Shown one piece after another: positions 1 through 11,052 of a stretch of 64,000 bases of DNA (position 1 is the stretch's first letter; each line of letters opens with the position of its first letter). A program made the position numbers and the translations under genes. Under the pieces are notes generated by a model. The model searched no databases, had not been told where the DNA came from, and saw nothing but the letters and a program-made list of their open reading frames with translations. Source of the stretch: Anisodus tanguticus (Eukaryota; Streptophyta; Magnoliopsida; Solanales; Solanaceae); NCBI GenBank assembly GCA_034509755.1, contig CM067541.1, forward strand, positions 546,001 through 610,000, written 5' to 3'.

Positions 1-116
1 AAACGACCGCTTAGTTAATTAAGAGAACATAAAATGCAATTCAAGGCTAGCTAGATGATTTCTTGCTGATTTATGCAGCTTATCAAACACCATAAAATCG
101 TCGTTGAGGAACATAC

Positions 117-2408
117 TCATAAAACATATCCCTCATGACATCTTTTCCTGTCGTCACTAGACAAAGTGCTCGTGTTGTTGGGACTCCAAGACCATGCATT
201 GCTTCACCGCAAAGGAATTCTCGAATGCTACTACGAAGCACTGCAAGACCATCAGCAAAACGACTATAAGGGGTCTTTCCAGCACCCTTAAGCTGCAGCT
301 CCCACCTTTGCGACTTCGAATTCAAAATCTCTCCAAGAGTTATTGCCCTACCATCCCCTAATTGACCGGCCCACGTGCCGAACTGATGTCCTCCGTAATT
401 TTGTGCATAAGGTATCCTGCAGAATCAAGTCCAACCTTAGATGCTTTTTCAATACTAAAAATTCAAAGACAAAGTCGAGAAACTTACGCTCCCACCAACG
501 GTGATGCCCCTGAGAATATAAGGGGAAAATCAGGCCTCTCAAATCTGAAAGACTAAAGTAAGTCTATATCAAATTCATAAAGCCACAATTAACACGACCA
601 TAACATCCGGTAAGCTTTTGAAAACTCACTCTTTAAGATCCAATTCAAGTAACTCCGCCACTGATTCTGACCATGCTACAAGCTGAGGGTTATTGACCGG
701 TACAGAGGGTAACACTTTTGTGTAGCAAGCATGCAACACCTACAAGCACAATGTTTGACACAGATAAATGACTTGCAAAAGGATTGTATCTTCCGGTTAC
801 TATCATTACAAATTCAATGCAAACTACGTCGCTTATTACATAGGTATATCTACTTTCTACTTTTTTTTTTTGCTATCTAGGAATGACTTCTATGATAAAC
901 CACCACGAGTATTTATTATAAACCTAACTTGTTATCTAGTTATGAACAAATAGTACTCCCCCCATCCCAATTTACATAACACTCTTTCCACTTTGGGACA
1001 TCTAGAATAGTTGACATAATTCCATTTCCACAGGCCATTCTTCATACATTTATACTAATCAAGTTTTAAACGTTAACGTGGAGCCTTCTCTATCAACCAT
1101 CACTTTAATATTTTCTTCCACTCTCACTAATATAATACTTCCTCTGTTCCAATCTATATGACACTCTTTTTGTTCTGGACATAAGATATTTGACAACATT
1201 CTCACACAACTTTCAAGAATTCAATTTCATTAAGCTATTCAAATTTTATATATGCTATGATTTATCAAACTGACTTTTCAAACATTACCTTAATATTTTC
1301 TTCCACTACCGGTAATACAATATATAAATCAAAGTGAACAACTTAACCTCCGTGTTTGGTAAACACAATCACACAAAATGGGACGGAGTAACTCAGGATA
1401 CTCTAACTAGTTTCTCATGTATCCAACAACAAAAACATTCAATCTTGAATGCATTACTACTTAAATTTTGAGCCTTTAATAGGCATCTTCTCTATCAAAC
1501 TAACTTCTCAACCATTATTTTAGTATCTTCTTCTATTATATCGTACTCCTTCCATTTTAATTTGTTTGCCTTACTTTCGTGTTTAGCCTGTTAAAAAAAG
1601 AATGTATCTTGCCTAATTTGGCAACTTTTTAATTGCAACATCCAGTTTATGACCATAACATTCAAAGTTTTTCTTTACTTCATTAAACTTTGTATCAAGT
1701 CAAACTAATACAAACAAATTGAAACCGGTGGAGTAATATAAAGTCAAATACAAAAAAGTTATTTGCCTATTAAAAAAGGAACATTTACGTTCAATCAAAC
1801 CTTAGCCTCAACTGGCTAGTATGCCCTCAAACTTTAGATATGCACAAGTAGACACCTCAACTTATCTCCACTTTGTCAATTGAACAAAAAATGATCATCA
1901 AGACAAAATTTATGTGGCACGTCATCATTTGTGTTTACCTGTTCAACTTTATATAAGTTGAGTTGCTTGTGCACACCCAAAGTTGAAGGACATACTTACC
2001 AGCTATGTCAAGTTTGAGGGATTGCTTATGTATTAAGCCAATAAAAATTCAATCTTTAATATGGATAACCAAGAAATACAAAATATTCTGATAAATTAAC
2101 ACAAACCCAAAAAGTAAACAAACCTGTCTTGGGATACTATCAGTTCTAGGATCACCAGGCAATTCACGAACAAAAGAATTATCCCAATTAAGCTCTTCAA
2201 CATTCAATTTAACATTTTTAGTTCCTTCTACGCTTTGTTTCTTCAATTCATTAGCAACTGAATCAATTGAAGCAGCCATGAAACTGTGTCGCTTTTGTTG
2301 AATTGGGAAGTGAAAAGGGTAACAAGTTAATTTGGGTCGGAGAGATTTGGCGGTTGAAGAGAGGAGGAAGAAAGCGGTGGTGGTGGAAGAAGAGTTGTGG
2401 GAAAGCAT
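117..2408 (-). CDS. Selenoprotein O (SelO/YdiU) family protein, 5' part, continues off the left edge
   Basis: SelO proteins are pseudokinase-fold enzymes that AMPylate other proteins, usually in mitochondria or plastids. Four exons are readable on the minus strand: 2124-2408, 630-739, 488-544 and 117-416, with GT-AG borders and compatible phases. Exon 1 starts at ATG 2408, has a Ser/Leu-rich probable transit peptide, and ends in the family motif LNWDNSFVRELPGDPRTDS. Exon 2 reads VLHACYTKVLPSVPV and exon 4 reads PYAQNYGGHQFGTWAGQLGD, then QLKGAGKTPYSRFADG and the nucleotide-binding region ending VTTGKDVMRDMFYE. The donor at 116-111 opens an intron that is cut by the window edge, so the C-terminal half (including the residue that is Sec or Cys in this family) is not here. 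An inner ATG at residue 44 could be a second start. The 1.4-kb intron 1 is filled with MITEs. No break is seen in these exons. Family call is firm; targeting is inferred. Confidence 0.9.
956..1733. mobile_element. Cluster of Stowaway-like MITEs in SelO intron 1
   Basis: Three related elements lie head to tail. One starts at 956 (ctccccccatcccaattt) and appears to have lost its right end. The second is 1138-1388, opening cttcctctgttccaat and closing with an inverted copy tgggacggag, flanked by TA. The third is 1546-1733, opening ctccttccattttaatttg and closing caaattgaaaccggtggag, flanked by TA. TA target sites and the CTCCCTCCGTCCC-type ends are the known Stowaway (Tc1/mariner) signature. A stretch like ctttaatattttcttccac recurs in each. 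Confidence 0.7.
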
Positions 2409-3342
2409 TTTCTTGATTTTATGGGGACTAAAATGAATGAATTATTTACTTTGAGGTAGTAGTATAACTGAGATCTTCTTTCATGTTTTTCTTTTGGGGG
2501 TCCAATTATTTCATTTTCTTCTTTGTCATGATTCGTCTTGAGCGGAGATCCTCCCCAGACCTCAAATAATGTGATTACACTGAATTTATGTTGTTGTTGG
2601 TTTTGTAATTTTTGTTTTTATTTTATTATCCATGAAAAATGTGAGGCGGTTGGCCTAAAATGTTTATTTGTGAGAAAATTACATAATATAATAACAATAT
2701 ATTCAAAATAATTTTACGAGTGGGATCTGAAGAAATGATGCGTACACATGCTTTAATCATATCTTGAAAGGCAGAGATGTTATTTTCGTTAGACTCGGCT
2801 CAAAGAATAGCATATCAAAACAAGACGTAACAAAAATAACGAAAATTAAGAAGCAACGACAAAAATACTATAAATAGCATGATAAAACATTCAGAGAAAA
2901 AATAAATATTTAATCATTCTTAAAATAAATTATCATGGATTATTATTAATTCTTTTTCTATTTTCTTATCATCTATCTAAATCTCGATCGATATGATTAA
3001 TCTTAAGTATGAAAAATACTAAATAAAATTGTTGCATTATATGCAAACTGGGTCAAACCTCTTCAGAGAAAAAAGCTTTATATGACATTATGTTTATTGA
3101 TATCTCCTGGATATAATTTGCAAACGATCGTAACTCTTATCACATACTCCATCCGTCTGTTTTATTTTATATTGTACATCATGAAATTTAAAGACTTAAA
3201 AATTCATTAAATCTAATAACCTTACACTATATATTCATATAACATATTTCATGTTTTAGAAGTCTTTGAAGTACTAGTATTAATGGTCTGTTTGATCAAC
3301 ATTGTCTTGAGTAGCGTTGATGACTTGTATCGCAATGGTATA
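2409..3342. other. SelO upstream region, AT-rich, no gene seen
   Basis: This is the 5' flank of the SelO gene and must hold its promoter, but no clear TATA box was picked out. A fragment near 3148 (ctccatccgtctgttttatt) resembles one MITE end with no convincing partner. No coding sequence is recognised. Confidence 0.4.
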
Positions 3343-3557
3343 TGTTAAGAGTTCACGTCGAAAATGAAATGAAAACATGGACTACTTATATGAACTTGGA
3401 CAATCCTCACCGTACAAGCTAACTTTTGGGGTTAAGTTAGGCCCAAGATCCATTCTTTACATGGTACCGATGTTGGGTCCCCAAATTATATTGTCCACGC
3501 TCCAGTTAACGAGGTCTGGACGTGCGGGATAGTGTTAAGAGTTCACATCGTAAATGT
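3343..3557 (+). mobile_element. TRIM-type miniature LTR retrotransposon, 3' LTR truncated
   Basis: A terminal repeat begins at 3343 (tgttaagagttcacgtcg) and ends near 3461. It is followed by a primer-binding-like tggtaccgatgttggg, about 70 bp of internal sequence (gtccacgctccag, ggtctggacgtgcggga), and a second copy of the terminal start at 3533 (tgttaagagttcacatcg) that fades out after about 25 bp. Terminal repeat, PBS, short non-coding core and purine tract before the second repeat are the layout of TRIM elements, which are common in plants. It encodes nothing and would need an autonomous element to move. Confidence 0.6.
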
Positions 3558-3699
3558 TATTTACAATATATTTGCTTGACTTTATTAGCTCCCTTATATG
3601 TGAGTGACTCAGAGGCTTATTGAAATTATTGGAAATAAAAATATGCTCAGTATAGATCATAGATTACTTGCTACAACAAAAGACTAAATACTAAGTAAT

Positions 3700-5790
3700 T
3701 ATAATAAACTAAAAGATCAGCATGGAGATTAACTTTAATACCTGAAGTTCTGAAATCAAATCTTGCTCAATTGGTAACTTGTCTAGAAGCGATTTTTCTT
3801 CTGTTATTCCTTTGACATCGCTGAAATATACTATGGATAATCCAATACATTATCCACTTCCATAGCCCATAAGAGCAGCTTTCCGAAAATCATTGAGAAA
3901 TTCAGTATCTCTTTCTTGATCGTCTGGTGCAGATACAGTATAATTTTTCTCTGCTACCTCATCATTACCACAACCTTTTGAAACTGGGAATCCATGTAAT
4001 CCATCATTGCCTTCATATGAATTGTTCTTAAAAGTATGAAATTGAGGTCCTTGAGGGATGCATCCACGGAGATGATTGTGGAAGAGATTTAAGAATGCAA
4101 GAGATGTAAGAGAAGCAAGTTGTTGTGGTATCTCTCCCGAAAGCTGGTTAAATGATTCGTCTACCGATAAACTTTCTGTTGGAAATGTCTCTTTGGTGGG
4201 GAGGTGCGTCCACCCATATTTAATGAATTAAACACTAGGGTTCCGCATGTTGGAGGCTTTGTCTCTTCACACATGCATAATCTACTAAGTGAGTAGATGA
4301 CCGTAGGTCCAAGAATCGTCAAATTTCGTTGAGAAATGAAAGAGATATTGGTCCCATGTGTTTAAAGGAGGAAGGACCTAGATGTGCTTGGGTTCAAGGC
4401 TAAGCCCCACACGCGCGCCGCCGCCGCCCATCCCGTCCAGTCGTGGGTCGTCTTGGGCTTCTTCTGATAGACCCCCTAAATTGTTTAATATTTGATTTTT
4501 AGGGGCGTTATTGTGCATTAACCAGCCATTACTTGGTTGATTAACTCCCTCCATTAACAGTCATTACTTGGCTGAATTACACCCTCCTTCAATGGCCATA
4601 AACAACCATTACTTGGTTGTTTACTCCCTCCTTCAATGGGTCATTAACATCCATGTCTTGGCAGTTGAGAGGTCTCCCCTTGTGCTATATATTGATGCCT
4701 TTTGGCTCAATTGTGTGATATACAGATATACAGAAAATAAGACACAGAACAGAAACGAGACTACAATATAATACACAGACAAACAAAAGAGAACAACTGA
4801 AATTCTGTCCACAAACAGTGAACAGAAAACTCAATACTCTTCCTTCCTTTTCCGTTCTTGAGCAAGTCGTTTCGTATTTGTTTTCTTCGTCAGAATCAAC
4901 CTATTTGCTTTGTAGTGTTGATTAAAGTGTTGTTTTATCTTGGGAGACTATTTCCCGTTAACGTAAAAGCATATATACGGGGCAATCTTGTCTTAAAGAC
5001 AGAGTGCCATCACTCGACTCAGCACACAGTTGTAACAATCCAGATTTAGTGTTTCTTGATTTCAGGTTATCAAGATTCAAGACTCAACAAACTTGCGGCA
5101 GTGCTGAACATTGGCTTATTCGTTTATCCTTTCGAACACTTGTAATATTTATTTACTTCCCGTACTGCTTTACAATATCCAACACTTTCAAGTGATGGTG
5201 GTATATGACCATGTAATATGTTATGAGATAAATTCAGCATTCGAAGCGCAATAAGGTTTCCCTTTAAGTCTTTCAAATCTGTTACTTGAAAGATCAATAT
5301 AAGTGGTGTAAGCGGTCAAAATTCTAACAAGTATAAGCACCGGTCCCTTGGTTGTAACTGTAATAAAATCTTGGTAATATTTGTCTCCAAGATATTTTGG
5401 TGCCTTCATTATTTGATCAATTGTCCTCCTGACTTTCAAATGTTGAAATAGACTAGTAGAGCAGTAGGTAAGATTCCTGTAAAGGCATTGTAGGGAAGAT
5501 CTATGATTCGAAGCTAAGGAAACATGTTCTTAATCCTTAATGTCCTGATGGGTCCATGTAATTTATTTGATTTCAATCTTAAAACTTGCAGCTCTAGCAA
5601 AGTTCCCACCACGTGGGGAATGTGTCATTGAGGTGATTATCTCTTAAATCAAGAACTTACAACTTTTTGCAATTGACCAAAGAATGGGGGATTTCCCCCT
5701 CTAGTTTATTGCTATACAAGTTGAGGTTTCTAAGTGAACTTCAAACTCTAAAGGTCGTTGGAAGTGTCCCAGAAAGACTGTTGTGGTGTA
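3700..5790 (-). pseudogene. LRR receptor-like protein pseudogene, copy A (Hcr9-like tail), interrupted by a solo LTR
   Basis: Read on the minus strand, 5790-5185 aligns with the LRR region of copy B (10140-9528). After removal of the inserted LTR, 4176-3740 gives the last LRRs, the acidic linker and the membrane tail. The tail reads KAALMGYGSG and then a stop codon in place of the next residue, followed by CIGLSIVYF, as in the transmembrane tail of Cf-9-type proteins. Several frames are broken in the LRR part as well. The 5' half is missing: the copy stops where a Copia LTR begins at 5791. Such proteins are plasma-membrane immune receptors without a kinase domain; this copy cannot make one. 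Confidence 0.8.
4177..5184 (+). mobile_element. Solo LTR of an LTR retrotransposon with 5-bp TSD
   Basis: The 1,008-bp segment starts TGTTGGAAAT and ends ATATCCAACA. It is flanked on both sides by ctttc (4172-4176 and 5185-5189). Removing it and one ctttc restores the receptor sequence seen in copy B (gataaactt, then caagtgatggtgg). A GC-rich patch (cgcgcgccgccgccgccc, about 4412) and a TATA-like tatatattg are inside. No internal retrotransposon domain remains, so this is a solo LTR left by LTR-LTR recombination. A related copy is at 50310-51437. Confidence 0.85.
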
Positions 5791-6266
5791 TGTTAGAGTA
5801 ATTATTGGTCAATCCCATAATTACCTCCATTTATTACTATTGATTGATAATGTAATATTTTGTAATTAAGTAGCATCTTATAATTTAGGTAAGATAGATT
5901 AGTCTTTCATAAGACAAAATGATATTATACTTGTATTTATTGTACTATTTGGAAGAACATTAATCAATGAATCAATTATTACATGGTATCAAGAGCCAAA
6001 GATATTTTGCCCTAAAAGTTTTTCTTTTTCTCCATCCTCTCACCCGAAATTCTCCCTTCTTTTCTTGATTTTTCTGCCACAATTAGGGTTCCTACTCCTA
6101 AACCCTAAACATAAATATTTCATCAAGCCTAAAACTACCCGAACCCTAGCCAATACCCCCCCCCCCCAACCCGCAGCTAAATACTTGTTTCTCCTCCAAC
6201 ATTTAGGGTTCTTTCATCCACTTCTATCAAAAACACCACCTACTTCTCTTCTCCTTTTGACTCTAA

Positions 6267-7124
6267 GTGGACCATATGACCGGAAAACAAAGCTTACATC
6301 CCGCTTTTGCCGTTAATAGCGTCAAGAACTTTATATCCATAACTCTTGAAATGGAACAAGGGCAATACACCTCTTGGGCGGAGTTGTTCAAAATTCATTG
6401 TCGCGCCTATGAGGTAATCGACCATATCATCCCGTCCGAATCACCATCGGATACCACAACGGTAGACACAAAATTATGGTCCCGGTTAGATGCTATAGTC
6501 CTTCAATGAATTTATGACACAATTTCAAAGGATCTCCTCCATAACATTTTAGAGCTGAATTCTACGGCTCAACAGGCTTGAGAACGTTTACAAAATATAT
6601 TTCAAGATAACAAACTTTCTAGGGCAGTTTATCTTGAACACCAATTTACTAATGTTAAATTGGATGATTTTTCCAACATCTCCGCCTATTGTAAGGAATT
6701 AAAGATACTTGCGGACCAACTATCCAACGTTGGTTCACTCGTCACAAATCAAAGGTTGGTCCTTCAGTTGATTGCAGGATTGAATGCACAATATGATGGA
6801 GTTGCTACGTTCATCCATCAAAGTAATCTGTTGCCTTCCTTTTATAAGGCCCGTTCAAGGTTGATTCTCGAAGAAACGCGGAAAGCAAAACAAGCATCTT
6901 CTGGAGCAACCACCGCGGGAACTGCTCTCGTTTCCACTAACTCATTTTCCACTGATTTGGAGTCCCAAAATTCTGGTTCGTGGGGCCATACTAATCGTCA
7001 AAATAATGGCAAAAAACGGGGTTCAAACCGAAACAATAAAGAAAAAAATAATGGTGGAAAGGGACGTGGACTGGGCGGGGGCCAACCCGCCGGCGGTAGT
7101 GGCCAGCTCGGGCAGTGGCGGTAA
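6267..7124 (+). pseudogene. Copia gag (UBN2-type) pseudogene
   Basis: Two in-frame blocks, 6267-6509 and 6660-7124, together give a Copia gag: WAELFKIHC, the LWSRLDAIVLQ segment, and then LKILADQLSNVGSLVTNQRL and LIAGLNAQYDGVATFI, a well-known gag signature. Two stop codons lie between the blocks. The tail after residue about 110 of the second block is low-complexity (Lys/Asn/Gly) and probably nucleic-acid binding. It belongs to the element at 5791-8400. Confidence 0.8.
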
Positions 7125-7323
7125 CCAGTGGGGGCAATACCCACCATAGGTCTGGGCCCCACAGTGGGCTGCCCCGCCATGCCCATATCCGACGTCATCA
7201 CGGGCCAGGCCTCATCCTTCTTGAAATCGCCAACCCGGTATTCTAGGGTCTCGTTCACAGCATACGTTTGCGGCTCAAGCACCGTCCTCGGTTGGATATG
7301 CACCCACGGACATTGAACAAGCC

Positions 7324-8395
7324 ATGAACAACATGAATATCAGTGTTCCGGATGAGTCTTGGTACATGGACACAGGGGCTACGTCACACATGACGGCATC
7401 TCAAGGTAATCTCTCGTCTTACTTTAATATGAGCAATAATAAAAATATTGTTGTCGGCAGTAGGCAGGAAATTCCAATTCGTGGTATTGGTCAAGTACAA
7501 CTACCCTCTCCACACCCACCATTATACTTAAAAACGTCTTACATGCACCAAAACTAATTAAAAACTTGATCTCTGTTAAACGTTTTACCATTGACAACAA
7601 CATTTCTGTGAATTTTGATATGTTTAGCTTTTCTGTGAAGGATTTTCAGACGGGGATGCCACTTATGAGATGCAATAGCACGGAGAACTTGTATCCTGTC
7701 ACCTCTGTTTCCAAAAATAGCATGACCAAACCATCAACATTTGCTGCCACTTCTCCTACTCTATTCTTGTGCATTCTTCCACACCACAAAAGTTTTGGCA
7801 ACATGCACTTCAAATGGCCACATATCTTTTAAATATTCTTCCTAGTAAATTACTATCTAATGTGTCTCCCACACAAATGTTGTATCATCGTCTCCCATCT
7901 TTTCAACATTTGAGGGTGTTTGTGTTATCCTTTGTTTCCGTCAACTTCCATTAACATGTTGCAGACTCGTTCAACTCCTTGTGTATTTTTGGGTTACCCA
8001 TAAAATCACAGGGGTTATAAATGTTATGATTGGACGAATGGAAAATAATTATCTCTCATCATGTGATTTTTGATGAGTCTACATTCCCATTTGCTAAGTC
8101 TCATGTGACATCCTCACCTTCATATGATTTTTTGGATAACGGAATACATCCCATTCTACATCACCATTTTACTAACCAAACACACGTGGAACCGCCTCAC
8201 CAAAATAACCAAAATATTTCAGCCCATCCACTTTGTGGGACTGGATCGGAGACCACCGCCTTGTCACCAAGGGTTTCGACACAGTCCTGTTCTCGTGGCG
8301 GGCAGAATTTAGATGTTAATGAAAATATTTTTGCAGTTCAATGTGAGGATTCTTTCAGAAAGACGTTTTACGTTTTTCCTCTTTTTTCTTTTTGA
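7324..8395 (+). pseudogene. Copia protease and integrase C-terminal remnants
   Basis: 7324-7557 carries the retropepsin motif (DTGATSHMT). 7566-7730 continues with the gag-pre-integrase region in another frame (ISVKRFTIDNNISVNFDMFS). Then comes a deletion that removes the zinc-binding and catalytic integrase core. 7769-7954 and 8030-8395 give the integrase C-terminus and linker to RT (QMATYLLNILPSKLLSNVSP, IIISHHVIFDESTFPFAKS). Frames change at least twice. No RT motif follows. Confidence 0.75.
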
Positions 8396-8400
8396 ATAAT

Positions 8401-8989
8401 TTGAAACTTTAGAACGGGTTAGAACCTGGAAATCCCCCACAATTGTTTCCCCTGTTGAAGGGTGTTTTTATTTTTATCTTTGTTGAAGGGTGATTTCTTT
8501 TGTCGACACCATTTTCTTTCCCCATTGTATCATTAGTCTAAATATCAACAGAAGCACTTTTGAGTTGGTAGAAATTAGATGATGCCACACACTTCATTCA
8601 ATACACTTCATAAATTTGTAAATTATATAGTAAGTTGCTAGGGATCCAACTTTACACAATGAAACAAGAAATGCATACACTTTGTTGAATTCATTAAAAT
8701 GTTACATAACTTGATATCAACAAAAGTCATAATATTACATTTTCCCTAGTTAATAAAAAAACTGAAAAGAAACTAAAAATTAAATCCAGCATCATAAGCT
8801 CCTGCATCTGATATTACATTCCACCAAATGCTCCTCCAAGCACCTGCTTGTTCAAATTTGTTTATTTACTGTCTGATTTTTAGTTTTACACAAAGAAAGT
8901 TAAGTCTTACTTTTATTTTACACAAAAATCAAATTACAGATCGGAATTTTATCTTACACAAAGAAAGTTAAGTCTGAAGGAGCAATTTA
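8401..8989. other. Intergenic stretch between Copia remnant and receptor copy B
   Basis: No gene is seen. The region probably holds 3' flanking sequence of receptor copy B. A short direct repeat, ttacacaaagaaagttaagt, occurs at about 8886 and 8953. The expected Copia 3' LTR (a second tgttagagtaattatt) is not present. Confidence 0.4.
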
Positions 8990-9047
8990 AAATTGTGGAA
9001 ATAAAAGATCAGTGTAGATATTAACTTGAATACCTGAAGTTTTGAAA

Positions 9048-9311
9048 TCAAATCTTGCTCGATTTGCAACTTGTGTACAAGGGATTATTTCTTCTTCTGT
9101 TATTCCTTTGATGCCGCTGCTTCTTTCTCCTTCGCATAATAATTTTGTATTCCAGTTCTTCAATGATTCTCTCAAGCCATTTCAGATTTCCAGTTGAAAT
9201 CATAAAATATACTATGGATAATCCAATACACAGTCCACTTCCATAGCCCATAAGAGCAGCTTTCCAAAAATCTTTCAGAAATTCAGAATTGCTTTCTTGA
9301 TCGTCTACCAC
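9048..9311 (-). pseudogene. Receptor-like protein C-terminal membrane tail (open fragment of copy B)
   Basis: This 87-codon open stretch covers the acidic juxtamembrane segment (VDDQESNSEFLKDFWKAAL), the transmembrane helix (GLCIGLSIVYFMI) and a strongly basic cytoplasmic tail. The layout is that of the C-terminus of Cf-9-class proteins. The usual C-terminal end is altered by a frame change after about residue 70. It is part of the copy B pseudogene and is listed because it is the most diagnostic segment. Confidence 0.75.
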
Positions 9312-9963
9312 AGATGTGGTATAATTTGTCTCTGCTACCCCATCATTACCACAACCTTTTTTAAAAGGATTCTCAAATGTAGCAAATTGATGTCCGTGAG
9401 GGATGCATCCTTAGAGATGATTGTGAGAGAGATTTAAGAATGCAAGAGACGTAAGAGAAGCAAGTTGTTGTGGCATCTCTCCCGAAAGTTGGTTAAATGA
9501 AACATCCAATGATTTGACTACAGATAAACTTCCAAGTGATGGTGGTATATGACCTTTCAATCCATTATGAGATAAATTCAGCACCCGAAGGGCAATGAGA
9601 TCTCCCATAATACTTGGAATACGTCTTTCAAATCTGTTACTTGAAAGATCGATAGTGGTGTAAACCGCCAAAATTCTACTAGTTCAAGCTTCAGTCCCTT
9701 GGTTGAAATTGTTACAGAATCACTGTAATCTCTCTCTCCAAGTTTACCAAGATATGTCGGTACCTTCACTGTTTGATCAATTTTCCTCTATGGCTTTGAA
9801 ATTTTTAAACAAACTAGTCGACAAGTTTCCTGTGAAGGCATTGTAAGAGGGATCTATGATTCTAAGCTCAGGAAACATGTGTTTTGTCACTTGAAGTTCT
9901 AATCGGTCCATGCAATTTATTCGATCTCAACCTTTTCACTTGCAACTTCGGCAGAGTTTCAAG

Positions 9964-10503
9964 TCACATGGGGAATGTGTCGTTAAGGTGATCATCTCCT
10001 AAATCAAGAACTTGCAACTCTTTGCAATTGGCCAAAGATCGGGGGATTTTCCCCTTTAGTTCATTGTCATGCAAGTCGAAGCTTGTGATTACACTTCCAA
10101 TGCTAATAGTTATTGGAAGAGTCCCAGAAAGATTGTTTTGGTGGATATCCAAAACCTCAAGATGACCACCCATGTTGCCAAAACATTGTGGAATTTCTCC
10201 CTTCAGATTATTTCTGCCCAAATCTAGAATTGAATCATACTCAGGTCCTAGACCGCTGAGTATTTTGACTGCAAGTTCGTCATTGAAAATAGGAACTCTA
10301 GCAGTTGCAAGTTCATCAGCAACATTTCGAATCTCGTGCAAGTACTCTGTCATACTGCTAAGAATTTTTTGTGATTGTAGCCAAAGCGTTTCGGAGACTG
10401 AAGACCCTTGTATATGATTTGTTCGCATACATGTTATGCAGTGTGTCCCATTCTTGCTTCGAGGTGGAAGTTTTTGTGATTGTAGATGTGATCGTCGGAT
10501 CAA
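9964..10503 (-). CDS. Chimeric open frame: Copia gag segment fused in frame to LRRs
   Basis: This 179-codon open frame has two unrelated halves. Residues about 1-90 are Copia gag: MTEYLHEIRNVADELATARV followed by ILSGLGPEYDS, a common gag signature. From residue about 92 the sequence is plant LRR (ILDLGRNNLKGEIPQCFGNM, FDLHDNELKGKIPRSLANC) and ends at a stop in the LRR region. The joint lies at about 10231-10238 and keeps the frame. I infer that Copia insertion into the receptor gene followed by a deletion created it. No signal peptide remains, and the upstream gag frame (10863-10528) is in a different register, so it is most likely not a working protein. Listed because the frame is open across the junction. 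Confidence 0.35.
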   Translation of the reverse strand: MIRRSHLQSQKLPPRSKNGTHCITCMRTNHIQGSSVSETLWLQSQKILSSMTEYLHEIRNVADELATARVPIFNDELAVKILSGLGPEYDSILDLGRNNLKGEIPQCFGNMGGHLEVLDIHQNNLSGTLPITISIGSVITSFDLHDNELKGKIPRSLANCKELQVLDLGDDHLNDTFPM

Positions 10504-11052
10504 CCGATGCCATTAAGGCATTGCGAATCAACTGTTCCTGACAGAACCAGATCTTGTACTTGGGATTGTGTACTGCTGAGTTGTTGACGGTACTGTCATG
10601 GATTCGTCTAGATAGCAGTATAGATCATGACCCAACATGAGAAACTCGGGCTGCACTTTCCAAATGACAAAATTCATTGGACCATTAAGCTTTAGGGGAA
10701 GTTGGGAACTTGAGTTAAATTGAACCAAATGGCTGGTGTCATCGGCAGGAATGATAGAATCACTTGGATTCACCATTTGTGCCATAGAAACGATAAGGAA
10801 AAGTTGAAAGAAAAGAGATGACTCGTTGGAGTTTAGAAAAGCTATGATACCATAAAGGTTCAAGAGAAGAAGAATATAATGTCTTGTATGTTATTCATTA
10901 TGTGCAAAGCACTTTATATAGACCAAGAATGACTCCTAAATTATAGGAGTATAGAGCTGTAAATAACAAGCTAATATACCGCTGTAAATAATTACTAATA
11001 TATAGCTAATTATGCACTAATAAAGGAAATAAAATCAGCACAATATTCTACA
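10235..11052 (-). mobile_element. Copia fragment: 5' LTR, primer site and gag N-terminal half
   Basis: On the minus strand an LTR of about 200 bp (about 11052-10853, starting tgtgtagaatattg, with a TATA-like ctatataaagtgc) is followed by a primer-binding-like tggtatcatagc. Next comes gag: SSQLPLKLNGPMNFVIWKVQ in the frame 10863-10528, then shifted frames to GLGPEYDS. It stops abruptly where LRR sequence begins. Protease, integrase, RT and 3' LTR are missing. It differs in sequence from the element at 5791 and has the opposite orientation. Confidence 0.75.

Larger units (their letters stand above)
5791..8400 (+). mobile_element. Ty1/copia retrotransposon remnant: 5' LTR, gag, protease, integrase C-terminus
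   Basis: The 5' LTR is 5791-5983 (193 bp, tgttagagtaattatt to attaca). It is followed at once by the initiator-Met-tRNA-like primer site tggtatcaagagcc (5984). Gag starts at about 6267 (WAELFKIHCRAYEVIDHI) and runs, with stops at about 6507 and 6580, to 7124, ending in a Gly/Asn/Lys-rich tail. The aspartic protease motif WYMDTGATSHMT lies at 7360-7395. Most of integrase is deleted; its C-terminal part resumes at about 7780 (QHALQMATYLLNILPSKL) and runs through HHVIFDESTFPFAKS near 8090. Reverse transcriptase, RNase H and the 3' LTR are absent. Multiple stops and the large deletion make it dead. The right border is approximate. Confidence 0.85.

Noticed and set aside
6998..7303. 101-codon minus-strand frame rich in Pro
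   Set aside because: Shadow of the Copia gag tail and its Gly-rich nucleotide composition.
5791..8400. Possibility of an endogenous pararetrovirus because of gag and protease motifs
   Set aside because: LTR, Met-tRNA primer site, UBN2-type gag and the order protease-integrase identify a Ty1/copia element; no viral movement or coat protein features were seen.
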